From assembly GCA_016200745.1 (NCBI GenBank), contig JACQEF010000239.1:1-7614 (forward strand): DNA of 7,614 nt, read 5' to 3'. The notes below the pieces were generated by a model. It had not been told where the DNA came from. It worked only from the letters and a program-made list of their open reading frames with translations, and did no database searches. A program made the position numbers and the translations under genes. This stretch comes from Chloroflexota bacterium. GTDB lineage: Bacteria > Chloroflexota > Limnocylindria > Limnocylindrales > CSP1-4. Every line of letters begins with the position of its first letter. Within the stretch, counting starts at the first letter, position 1. Shown here piece by piece: positions 1 through 5,972 of this stretch.

Positions 1-188
1 GTGGCGCGCGTGACGTCGCCGGGCCGGAGCACGAGCAGCAGACCTGAGCCGACGAGCACCGACACGAGCACCGCGGCGCGCGAGAGCGGGGCGGTGCGGC
101 GAGGGTGCGCCTGGTCTCGTCCGGGACTGGAGCGGCGGGTGATCAGGTGCGCGGCACGCAGGCGGACCCCTCGGAGGCGGGGATGCAC
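1..188 (-). CDS. N-terminal part of an unidentified membrane protein (runs off left edge)
   Basis: An open frame begins at a GTG (188-186) and stays open for 62 codons to the window edge. GGAGG stands 7 nt upstream of the GTG, which decides the start. The first ~38 residues are very rich in Arg/His, typical of a cytoplasmic positive-inside segment. They are followed by one hydrophobic stretch at about residues 39-54 (AVLVSVLVGSGLLLVL) and then RPGDVTRA, which looks like the first membrane helix of an inner-membrane protein. The family cannot be named from so little sequence; a sensor kinase or other single-anchor protein is possible, and the OmpR-type repeat upstream would fit a two-component locus, but that is inference. 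An opposite-strand frame over the same bases shows no protein-like character. Confidence 0.45.
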   Translation of the reverse strand, partial: MHPRLRGVRLRAAHLITRRSSPGRDQAHPRRTAPLSRAAVLVSVLVGSGLLLVLRPGDVTRA

Positions 189-195
189 GATAGAT

Positions 196-200
196 CCTCC
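196..200 (-). promoter_or_regulatory. Ribosome binding site GGAGG
   Basis: GGAGG on the minus strand, 7 nt before the GTG at 188. It is the main reason for accepting the left-edge gene and its start. Confidence 0.5.
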
Positions 201-238
201 GTGAGCGGTGCGGCCGCGGAGGCACTGGGGGCCATGGG

Positions 239-289
239 AAACCACGGGCCGCACTGAGTTTCGGGCCGAGATTGGGGGCCCGTGGGTTT
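239..289. repeat. Inverted repeat in the leader of the left-edge gene
   Basis: AAACCACGGGCC (239-250) pairs with GGCCCGTGG-G-TTT (277-289): a 9-bp GC-rich stem plus 3 A-T pairs after a one-base bulge, with a 26-nt loop. It lies about 50-100 nt upstream of the GTG at 188 on the minus strand. It could be a leader structure of that gene or a terminator for the operon ending at 465. There is no T-tract on either side, so its role is open. Confidence 0.4.
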
Positions 290-331
290 GGGCGATCTTG
301 GAACCACTTGCTTGGATGAGCCGGAGAGCGG

Positions 332-351
332 GCTGAGAATTCGCTGAGAAT
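332..351. promoter_or_regulatory. 11-bp-period direct repeat, candidate OmpR/PhoB-type operator
   Basis: GCTGAGAAT occurs twice without change, at 332-340 and 343-351, a centre-to-centre period of exactly 11 bp (one helical turn). Tandem half-sites with this spacing are the usual target form for winged-helix response regulators of the OmpR/PhoB family. The site lies about 145 bp upstream of the minus-strand start at 188, and more than 100 bp past the 3' end of the DUF1461 gene, so the left-edge gene is the likely target. No clear -35/-10 pair is visible next to it. Confidence 0.4.
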
Positions 352-384
352 GCGCCGATTCCCGGTCCGGTCCGGCGCGGAAGG

Positions 385-409
385 GTCCCGGCCTTGACCC
401 GGGCCGGAC
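385..409 (-). terminator. Possible terminator of the minus-strand four-gene set
   Basis: GTCCCGGCC (385-393) pairs with GGCCGGAC (402-409), leaving one bulged C and an 8-nt loop. An alternative smaller stem GGGTC/GACCC (383-387/396-400) competes with it. It lies about 55 nt past the TGA at 465 on the minus strand. There is no proper T-tract (only CTTCC follows), so this is a position-based suggestion. Confidence 0.3.
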
Positions 410-464
410 TCCGCCGACCGACCGGCCACCACGATCCATGGAGTTCGGCGCGTTCCAGATCAGG

Positions 465-1129
465 TCAGGCACGAGCCTCGGCGCGGCGCAGAAGCAGCGC
501 AGTCGTGGCGACGACCAGGAGGCCGATGGCGACGCTCAGCCCGGCCAGCATGCCTGCGGCGAACTCCCAGAACGCGGTCGGATACAGCTGCACGATCCGC
601 TGAGTGGTCGGGTCGAACTGCCAGCCCCGGCCGGGAAGACGATCTCGTGGAACAGGGTGAACAGCGTGTCGAACGCGAAGACGAGCCCGAGCCCGACGGC
701 CGCGAAGACGACGACCAGTCCGGCCGCGCCGAGCCGGACGGCCCGAAGCGAGTCCGCCCGGCTCATCCGTCGGGTCGCCAGCACGGTCGCGACGGCGCCC
801 GCCAGGACCAGGCCGAAGAACGCGTAGACGACGACGCGGACGTTCTGCATGTGGGCCGCCTCGGCCGGCCCGTAGAACGGTGGGCCCCCCGGCGTCGCGG
901 CGAACGTGAACGAGCCGGGTCCGATCAGCAACTCCTGGACCGACAACTCGGACGCCCGCCGGGCGACCTCCGGCGGCACGCCCAGGATCGCGGCCGAGTC
1001 GCCGATCTCCAGACCGACGTTCATCACAGGCGGAAGCAGCAGGATCGCGGCAGCGACGCCGACGATCACGATTGCCGTGCCGATCCCTGCAACCAGGCGC
1101 CGGCGTCCGTCCATCTTGTTCGTGACCAT
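465..1129 (-). CDS. DUF1461 (TIGR01906-like) integral membrane protein, frame broken by an apparent one-base deletion
   Basis: Starts at ATG 1129 after GAGAGG about 5 nt upstream, 26 nt past the rhodanese stop, so it is probably cotranscribed. Hydrophobic segments lie at about residues 13-33, 98-118 and 132-154, with a fourth near the C-terminus. Residues 153-168 (FDTLFTLFHEIVFPAG) match the family signature F..LFHE.FFP.G.W.FDP, but the reading frame then turns to Ser/Arg-rich noise and ends at 536. Shifting frame at the CCCC run 625-628 (GGGG on the coding strand) restores WQFDPTTQRIVQLYPTAFW and a last helix, ending EARA at TGA 467-465. Adding one base gives 221 residues, a normal family length, with the motif reading FPAGGWQFDP. 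The function of DUF1461 proteins is unknown. Either the gene is a recent pseudogene or the base was lost in sequencing. Confidence 0.8.
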
Positions 1130-1155
1130 GGCGTCCTCTCAGAACCCGAATTCCA

Positions 1156-1863
1156 TCAGGATGGTGGCGGTGAAGATCCGGGCGGTCGCTGGACCAACTG
1201 GTAGCCGGCCGCCTCCCAGGCGACCATCCCGCCGTCGAGCTCCCAGACGTTCGTGTAGCCAAGGCCGACGAGCGTGCTCGCCGCAATCGCGCTCATCCGA
1301 CCGGTCCGGCAGTACACCACGATCTGTGCGTCCTTCGCTCCCGGAAGCATCGTGCTGAAGTGGTTCGCGACCTTGTCGTATCGAACGAACAGGTCGGTTC
1401 CGTCGATCTCGCCCTGGTATGGGATGTGGACGTTGACGAGCAGGAACGCCTTCGCCCTGAGCATCTCGGCCAGCCGTGCAGGCGAGACGCTCCGGTACGA
1501 TCCGCCGCCCACATAGACAGTCATCGGCGTCGCGCTCGCGACCGGTGAGGTGGGCGAGGGAGAGGCTGAGGGGGGCGCGGGAGAGGCGGGCCCGCCTCCG
1601 GAGCACGCCACGGCCACGAGACCGACGACGACGAGCGCCGCGAGGAGCCCGGAAGCGCGCGATCCGCGAGAGAACGCGCCGGCTGCAGGCCTGGCCTCGC
1701 CGTTCCGACCGAACGGGGCGCGAGGGACGTTTGGGACGGGGACCACGGCAGAGGAATTCCCCAGATGGTTGGTCCCGTGGTCGTTGCGGTCGACGGGGCG
1801 GGCCGAATGGCCGGCCCCGTCGACGCGTGGGTCAGTGGCCTGCGTGATCGCCGTGTCCGCCAT
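1156..1863 (-). CDS. Secreted or lipid-anchored rhodanese-like domain protein
   Basis: The rhodanese domain covers about residues 115-225 of 235. Family landmarks are LLVNVHIPYQGEI (141-153), the active-site loop CRTGRMS (185-191; catalytic Cys185, the residue that carries persulfide in sulfurtransferases) and the closing motif GYTNVWELDGGMVAWEAAGY. Ahead of it is a hydrophobic segment (73-86) ending in AVAC-SGGG; Cys87 could be a lipobox cysteine although Ala at -3 is not the best residue. A Pro/Ser/Thr linker (92-113) follows, so the domain should sit outside the membrane. The start is uncertain. ATG 1863 lies inside the 3' end of the YHS gene, close behind GAGG, and would place the strong 1789-1824 hairpin inside the coding region. 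GTG 1746 lies past that hairpin but has a poor ribosome site. The signal segment and domain are common to both choices. Substrate unknown; sulfur transfer or thiol detoxification is the family expectation. Confidence 0.85.
   Translation of the reverse strand: MADTAITQATDPRVDGAGHSARPVDRNDHGTNHLGNSSAVVPVPNVPRAPFGRNGEARPAAGAFSRGSRASGLLAALVVVGLVAVACSGGGPASPAPPSASPSPTSPVASATPMTVYVGGGSYRSVSPARLAEMLRAKAFLLVNVHIPYQGEIDGTDLFVRYDKVANHFSTMLPGAKDAQIVVYCRTGRMSAIAASTLVGLGYTNVWELDGGMVAWEAAGYQLVQRPPGSSPPPS
1741..1782. repeat. 8-bp inverted repeat in the 5' part of the rhodanese gene
   Basis: GACCACGG (1741-1748) and CCGTGGTC (1775-1782) are exact complements with a 26-nt loop. It sits immediately below the stronger hairpin at 1789-1824 and overlaps the alternative GTG start at 1746, so if transcribed it could mask that start. 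Chance occurrence in GC-rich DNA is possible. Confidence 0.3.
1789..1824 (-). terminator. Very strong hairpin between the YHS and rhodanese genes
   Basis: Two 16-nt arms, 1789-1804 and 1809-1824, pair at 15 of 16 positions (one G/G mismatch) around a GAAT tetraloop. The outer end is GTCGACGGGG/CCCCGTCGAC. It begins 8 nt after the YHS stop codon on the minus strand. No T-tract follows, so it may be a GC-type terminator, a partial terminator, or an mRNA-stabilising or processing hairpin that separates expression of cfa-YHS from rhodanese-DUF1461. Its placement argues that the true rhodanese start lies downstream of it. Confidence 0.5.
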
Positions 1864-2026
1864 GCTCCTCGGTCGGATGGCCGTAGCGGTGGGGATCGTT
1901 GACGAACGTGTCGTGGCACGCCTGGCTGCAGAAGTAGAACGTCCGGCCCTCGTGCACCTCGGTGGCGGCCGCGTCCTCGGGGCGGATCTCCATGCCGCAG
2001 ACTGGGTCCTTCACCTTGTCAGCCAT
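1832..2026 (-). CDS. YHS-domain protein with a His-rich C-terminal tail
   Basis: A 64-residue protein. Residues 7-45 form a full YHS (TRASH-like) domain: DPVCGMEI near the start, then GRTFYFCSQAC and DTFVNDPHRY. The conserved cysteines are Cys10, Cys33 and Cys37. YHS domains are short metal-associated modules found alone or fused to copper ATPases and other metal proteins. After the domain comes a tail with His at 46, 50, 55, 58, 61 and 64, mixed with Gly/Asp/Glu, which should bind Cu, Ni or Zn ions. The start at ATG 2026 has an excellent AAGGAGGT ribosome site and overlaps the cfa stop by 8 nt (ATGGCTGA), so the two are translated from one message. There is no signal peptide; the protein is probably cytoplasmic. 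Metal binding is a family expectation, not shown here. Confidence 0.9.
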   Translation of the reverse strand: MADKVKDPVCGMEIRPEDAAATEVHEGRTFYFCSQACHDTFVNDPHRYGHPTEEHGGHGDHAGH

Positions 2027-3437
2027 CCTGGCGACCTCCTTGTGGGATGAGTGGATCAGTCCGGTGCGCCGACCGACGGTCGGCCTCCGGTTCCGTGTCG
2101 AATCCGTGCCACCACGGCCTGAGCGGCAGCACGGCCGGGCCGTCTTCTCGAGGCCGTGCGAGGAGCAACTGAGCGACGTCCAGCGAGCCGTCCTCGAAGC
2201 CGCGACGGGACGCCGCCATGTAGATCCGCCAGGTCCGGTAGACCTCTTCGTCGATGAGCTCCCTGGCTCGGTCGGCCGAGGCCTCCAGGCGCTCGACCCA
2301 CGCCTTCAGGGTGAGCGCGTAGTGCGGCCGCAATCGCTGGACGTCGATCAGCTCGAAGCCTGCCCGGCGCGCGAAGCCGACGGCATCCTCGACGGTGACC
2401 AGCTCGCCGTCCGGGAACACGTATCGGCCGACGAAGCCGCCGTCGCTGAAACGGAGCCAGCGCGGCCGGAACCCGCCGCCCGTCGCGGTCGTGGCGATCC
2501 CGTGATTGAGGAACAGGCCGCCCGGTCGAAGGGCGGCGAGCGCCGCTCCGAAGTACTCGTCCAGCCGTTCGCGGCCGACGTGCTCGAACATCCCGACCGA
2601 CGCGACGGCGTCGAACGTGCCGAACCCATCGAGGTCCCGGTAGTCGCGGATCGCGACGCCCGCGCGACCCTCCAGGCCGCGTCGCCCGATCTCGCCGGTC
2701 GCCCAGCCGGCCTGAGCGGCGCTCAGCGTGATCCCGGTCGCCTCGACGCCATACCGCTCCGCGGCGTACAGGACCAGCGATCCCCAGCCGCAGCCGATGT
2801 CGAGAAGGCGCATGCCGGGCGCCAGGCGCAGCTTCCGGCAGATCAGGTCGAGCTTCGCCTCCTGGGCGCCGTCCAGCGTCGTGTCCGGCGTCTCGAAATA
2901 AGCGCACGAATAGGTGAGCCGGCGGTCCAGCCAGAGCGAGTAGAACTCGTTCCCGACGTCATAGTGGAAGCGGATCGCCGCCAGGTCGCGGGCCTTCGAG
3001 TGACGCCGCCCGGTGAGGTGAGCCCGACGCCGGAGGATCGGCGCCGGCCCGGCATCTCGCCGGAGCTCGAGGCCCCACCGGGCGAGGCGCGGCAGGTCGC
3101 GTCCGAGCCGGCGGAGGTCGAAGGACCGCCCGGCGTCGACGGCGGTCCAGATGTCGCCCTCGATGTCGATGTCGCCGCGCAGGTAGGCCTCGCCGAGGGC
3201 GTCGGCCGATGGCGGCCAGAGCAGACGCCCGACGGCGTCGGGGCCGCGGACCACGACCCGGACGGCCGACGCGCGATCGGCCGTTGCATCCCCCGCGAGC
3301 ACGAGCTCCAGCGGGCTGTCGGCCGGCAGCGCTGCCCCGGCCACGGCGAGGATGCGGCGCGCGAGTGCTCGCCGGCGGTCGGTCGTGCCGGCGGGGGCAC
3401 TGGCGTGCTGCGCGCCCGCCGTTGCGCTCTGGGCCAT
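2019..3437 (-). CDS. cfa: Cyclopropane-fatty-acyl-phospholipid synthase family SAM methyltransferase
   Basis: A 472-residue protein with the whole CFA synthase layout: an N-terminal lipid-binding region (about 20-140) with the GEAYLRGDIDIEGDI element at 82-96, and a class I SAM methyltransferase domain (about 150-460). Visible motifs are FHYDVGNEFYSLWLD (157-171), TYSCAYF (175-181), SAM loop LLDIGCGWGS (211-220), GITLS (235-239), GMFEHVG (282-288), LNHGI (310-314), FPDGEL (341-346) and HYALTL (372-377). By comparison with E. coli CFA synthase, the active-site residues should be Cys178, Glu285, His312, the carbonyl of Ile314, and Tyr373; the Glu-His spacing of 27 matches. The family adds a methylene (or methyl) group from SAM to unsaturated acyl chains of membrane phospholipids, usually as a stress response. 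ATG 3437 is chosen because AAGGGA lies 9 nt upstream; a longer frame to 3593 lacks family-like sequence. It heads the four-gene minus-strand set. Confidence 0.93.
   Translation of the reverse strand: MAQSATAGAQHASAPAGTTDRRRALARRILAVAGAALPADSPLELVLAGDATADRASAVRVVVRGPDAVGRLLWPPSADALGEAYLRGDIDIEGDIWTAVDAGRSFDLRRLGRDLPRLARWGLELRRDAGPAPILRRRAHLTGRRHSKARDLAAIRFHYDVGNEFYSLWLDRRLTYSCAYFETPDTTLDGAQEAKLDLICRKLRLAPGMRLLDIGCGWGSLVLYAAERYGVEATGITLSAAQAGWATGEIGRRGLEGRAGVAIRDYRDLDGFGTFDAVASVGMFEHVGRERLDEYFGAALAALRPGGLFLNHGIATTATGGGFRPRWLRFSDGGFVGRYVFPDGELVTVEDAVGFARRAGFELIDVQRLRPHYALTLKAWVERLEASADRARELIDEEVYRTWRIYMAASRRGFEDGSLDVAQLLLARPREDGPAVLPLRPWWHGFDTEPEADRRSAHRTDPLIPQGGRQDG
2034..2041 (-). promoter_or_regulatory. 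Ribosome binding site AAGGAGGT of the YHS gene
   Basis: Near-perfect anti-Shine-Dalgarno match, 7 nt before ATG 2026. It lies inside the 3' end of the cfa coding region and fixes the YHS start. Confidence 0.75.
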
Positions 3438-3663
3438 CGTGGTCAGTCCCTTCGAGATGCAGGGGAATGATGCCGCAGCCTGCGATGTCGTGCTGAATCC
3501 CACCTGAGATGAGGCTGAAGATCGGGCCGCATGAGGCGGCGGCTGCCCGTTCTGCTCCGAGGCGCGCCATGATCGGCTCCAGGGGCGCAACACTCATCGA
3601 ACAGCGGAGCGCACCGCCGGCGTCATTAGTCACGCGAGGAGGGAATCGTACGTCGAGAGGTCG
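3438..3663. promoter_or_regulatory. Divergent promoter region between cfa and the ECF sigma gene
   Basis: A 226-bp gap between two genes transcribed away from each other, so it must hold both promoters. It contains no protein-like frame. On the sigma side, GAAC (3599-3602) and CGTC (3621-3624) are 18 nt apart, which resembles an ECF-type -35/-10 pair and would allow autoregulation. On the cfa side no clear hexamer pair is seen. GCCTCAT occurs twice on the minus strand around 3510-3540. Shared control of cfa by this sigma factor is conceivable but not shown. Confidence 0.55.
3599..3624 (+). promoter_or_regulatory. Candidate ECF-dependent promoter (GAAC-N18-CGTC)
   Basis: GAAC at 3599-3602 and CGTC at 3621-3624, followed by ATTA, in the spacing range used by many ECF sigma factors. 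It lies about 40 bp upstream of the sigma ATG. The match is short, so chance is a real possibility. Confidence 0.25.
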
Positions 3664-4164
3664 ATGCGAGGCGATGGGGAAGAGGCTTTCGAGCGATTGG
3701 CCGAGCGCTACGCGGGCGACATCCATCGCCTGGCGGCGGCCATCGTCGGAACCGTGGATGCCGGCGACGTGACGCAGGAGGTGCTGCTCCTCGCCTGGCG
3801 CAAGCTCCCGTCGCTGCGCGATCCCGATCGAGCCGCTGCCTGGATCCGTCGGATCGTCATCAATCGGTGCATGGACCACGGACGCCGCGCCGGCCGACAG
3901 ATCCGAACGATCCGGATCCTTGATGTGCACAGCCTTGGCGATCGCTCGTCCAGCCCCGAGGTGACCGGGTTCGATCCAGACCTCGACCGCGCCCTTCGGT
4001 CGCTCCCGGTCGAGCAGCGAGCGGTGCTTGCCCTGCATTACGCCGCCGATCTGACCATCGCGGACGTCGCGGCGGCACTGGAACTGCCCGTCGGAACCGC
4101 GAAGTCGCGTCTGAATGCCGCCCTCACGCGGCTCCGGAGCGAGCTCGGCGAGCGCCGGCAGTGA
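3664..4164 (+). CDS. ECF-family RNA polymerase sigma factor (sigma-70 family, regions 2 and 4)
   Basis: A 166-residue protein of typical ECF length. Sigma region 2 covers about residues 5-75, with DAGDVTQEVLLLAWRKLPSL (32-51) as the core-binding/-10 recognition part and WIRRIVINRCMDHGRR (60-75). Region 4 covers about 105-160: LDRALRSLPVEQRAVLALHY, then the helix-turn-helix ADLTIADVAAALELPVGTAK with its recognition helix GTAKSRLNAALTRLRSEL. The linker (76-104) is short and no extra C-terminal domain is present. It would direct core RNA polymerase to a small regulon in response to an envelope or external signal. The start ATG 3664 has GAGAGG only 3 nt away, which is close, but no better in-frame start lies upstream. 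The stop overlaps the next start as GTGA, so the partner is the membrane propeller protein, the likely regulator. Confidence 0.92.
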   Translation: MRGDGEEAFERLAERYAGDIHRLAAAIVGTVDAGDVTQEVLLLAWRKLPSLRDPDRAAAWIRRIVINRCMDHGRRAGRQIRTIRILDVHSLGDRSSSPEVTGFDPDLDRALRSLPVEQRAVLALHYAADLTIADVAAALELPVGTAKSRLNAALTRLRSELGERRQ

Positions 4165-5972
4165 CCGACCGCGACGATGATCTGGCCGCTCGCCTGAGGC
4201 GTCATTACGCTGCCTTGCCCGGATTGCCGCCGCCAGCGATTGTGGATGCCGTGAGAGACCAGATCGGCGCCCGCGGGCGCCGAGCGAGCCCGTGGCCAGT
4301 CCGCTTCGCGGCCGCCGCCGTCGTCGCGTCGATCGTCCTTGGCGCCATCGCGATGTCAGGCTCGGCTCCAGATCCCTCGCCGACGCCTCAGGGTCCGACT
4401 CCCGTCACGTCCTCGACCGGGGCCGCGCCAGCCTCGACCGTCCCGGACACCGCCTCCCCGGCCACAGCCTCCCCGGCCGCAGGCCTCTCCAGGGGTATGG
4501 TGGCCGAGGCGATCCGGCCGTTCTCGCTCGTGTCCAGTCGCAGCGTCCTGGTCGGTCAGCGCGTCTTCGTGGTTGACGGGCCGACCCCGCGCGATGGCAA
4601 ACCGTCGTTTCTCGTCCAGCATTACGGCGACCTCGACCACGGGCTCAATCCAAACTCCGACTTCGGTTGGCTTGGCGTCGACGACGCCGTGGCATCGCTC
4701 CGGCCGCGGCAGATCGCGCTCGGGCCGGTGACGACCCGCGACTATCTGGTCGGCGCATCGTCGCCGACGTGGCTGTCCGGTGACGGCAAGGTGGACTTTC
4801 CGACCGCGATCCCGTACGTGATCTCCGCATCCATGTCGTCGCTGGAGCAGAACCGCTGGTACAACGTGGACGGTCATTTCGACGACGCGGTTTGCGAAGG
4901 CGAGTCCGATCCAGTGGCCGGTGCCCGGTGCCGCCAGCAGTTCGTCCTGACGTCGGCGATCACAACGGAACCACCCGCCACGTTCCTGGACGGGACCTGG
5001 CGACGGATCGCCGAGTCGCCGCTCGCGGGCCGGACCGGCGCGGCGAGCGCGTGGACGGGAAGGGAAGTCCTCATCTGGGGCGGTGACGCGTTCGACGGAT
5101 CGACCGATCAATACATCCCCGACGGCGCGCGCTATGACCCGGTCGCGGATCGGTGGCGGCGCCTTCCGGTTGCGCCGATCAAGGGTCGCGTCGGCGCGTT
5201 CGGCGTGTGGACCGGTAGCCGTTTCCTCATCTGGGGAGGCGACGAGCTCCGCGGCGGCAGGGAGGTGCCCGCGCTCGACGGTGCGCTGTTCGATCCGGCT
5301 GCGAATCGGTGGGAGTTGATACCAGGGGCGCCGCTCGACGCCGGGGAGGGAGCCACGACCGCGAGCTGGATCGACACGAAGCTGGTCGTGTTCTCGGGAC
5401 GCCTGCGAGCCGGCGCGGCGTTCGACCTCTCGACCGGGCGTTGGCGTCCGATCTCGCCTCCGCCCCTCGACCCCGGCGATACGAACGGCCCCGCGCTCGC
5501 CTGGACCGGTACGGAGCTGGTCGTCCTCGGCTACCCGGTCGACAACGTCGACACGTCGATGGCGTGGGCCGCTGCGTGGAACCCTGAGACCGACCGCTGG
5601 CGGCCCCTTCCGGACCCGGGCGTTCGGTCGATGGATGGAGGTTCCGCGCTCTGGACAGGGCGCGAGGTGGTCGTGTCAAATCGGGCGTTCGATCCGGCGA
5701 CCGAGCGATGGAGGGCCATCGACAATGCCTGCGGCGCCGGCGCTGGTGGGGTATGGACGGGCCGCTACTCGATCAGGTACCCGACGGCATTCGACACGGC
5801 CACCGAGACCTGTCGAACCATGCCGCTCGAGCCGGAACGCCCCGGCGGCGGCTATCGCGAGTTCGGTGTCGACGTCTGGACGGGCACGGAACTCATCCGA
5901 TGGAGTGGCGGCAACGGCGGCGATGGAGCACCGCGAGAGAGCGACGGCGTCGCGTTTCGACCCGAAGGATGA
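4161..5972 (+). CDS. Single-pass membrane protein with extracytoplasmic kelch-type propeller; putative anti-sigma factor or sensor
   Basis: A 603-residue protein starting at GTG 4161, overlapping the sigma stop by 4 nt. Order of parts: cytoplasmic N-terminus of about 45 residues (acidic/basic DDDLAARLRRHYAALPG); one membrane helix (about 48-66); Pro/Ser/Thr-rich linker (68-108); an extracytoplasmic domain (about 115-270) with a possible Cys245-Cys257 disulfide; and a propeller (about 275-603). The propeller shows seven W(T/I)(G/D) strand starts at residues 298, 350, 403, 448, 498, 532 and 573, each followed by a hydrophobic strand (for example VLIWGG, FLIWGG, VVFSG, VVLGY) and most by a [YFW][DN]P..[DNE]RW.. 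strand. TWRRIAESP at 279-287 looks like the closing strand of the last blade. A ZAS zinc motif (HxxxCxxC) is absent. Its position suggests that the short cytoplasmic part holds the sigma factor while the propeller senses an external ligand; this is inference. A surface structural role is the alternative. Confidence 0.82.
   Translation: MTDRDDDLAARLRRHYAALPGLPPPAIVDAVRDQIGARGRRASPWPVRFAAAAVVASIVLGAIAMSGSAPDPSPTPQGPTPVTSSTGAAPASTVPDTASPATASPAAGLSRGMVAEAIRPFSLVSSRSVLVGQRVFVVDGPTPRDGKPSFLVQHYGDLDHGLNPNSDFGWLGVDDAVASLRPRQIALGPVTTRDYLVGASSPTWLSGDGKVDFPTAIPYVISASMSSLEQNRWYNVDGHFDDAVCEGESDPVAGARCRQQFVLTSAITTEPPATFLDGTWRRIAESPLAGRTGAASAWTGREVLIWGGDAFDGSTDQYIPDGARYDPVADRWRRLPVAPIKGRVGAFGVWTGSRFLIWGGDELRGGREVPALDGALFDPAANRWELIPGAPLDAGEGATTASWIDTKLVVFSGRLRAGAAFDLSTGRWRPISPPPLDPGDTNGPALAWTGTELVVLGYPVDNVDTSMAWAAAWNPETDRWRPLPDPGVRSMDGGSALWTGREVVVSNRAFDPATERWRAIDNACGAGAGGVWTGRYSIRYPTAFDTATETCRTMPLEPERPGGGYREFGVDVWTGTELIRWSGGNGGDGAPRESDGVAFRPEG
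4452..4478 (+). repeat. Short direct repeat encoding the Pro/Ser/Ala linker
   Basis: GCCTCCCCGGCC occurs at 4452-4463 and 4467-4478 (15-bp period, in frame), giving ASPATASPAAG in the linker of the propeller protein. The likely result is in-frame length variation of a flexible spacer. Confidence 0.5.

Noticed and set aside
1..204. Plus-strand frame at the left edge
   Set aside because: Ser/Arg/Thr-rich, no domain, and no ribosome site can be seen. The opposite strand has a GGAGG-led start and a membrane helix.
465..1286. A 273-codon minus-strand frame starting in the rhodanese gene
   Set aside because: Only its last ~52 codons are protein-like (the displaced C-terminus of the DUF1461 gene). 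The rest is an Arg-rich shadow of the two real frames.
2843..3400. Other minus-strand frames inside the methyltransferase gene
   Set aside because: Out-of-frame shadows rich in Ser/Arg/Pro; no start signals or motifs.
1962..3470. A 502-codon plus-strand open frame lying across the methyltransferase gene
   Set aside because: It is antisense to a gene with a full set of CFA synthase motifs. Its composition (Arg/Ala/Pro/Asp/Glu-rich without any domain) is what GC-rich DNA gives opposite a real gene.
5708..5968. Plus-strand frame upstream of the membrane stub, inside the propeller gene
   Set aside because: It only extends the stub's frame backwards through propeller coding sequence. The protein-like part begins at ATG 5969 or 6005.
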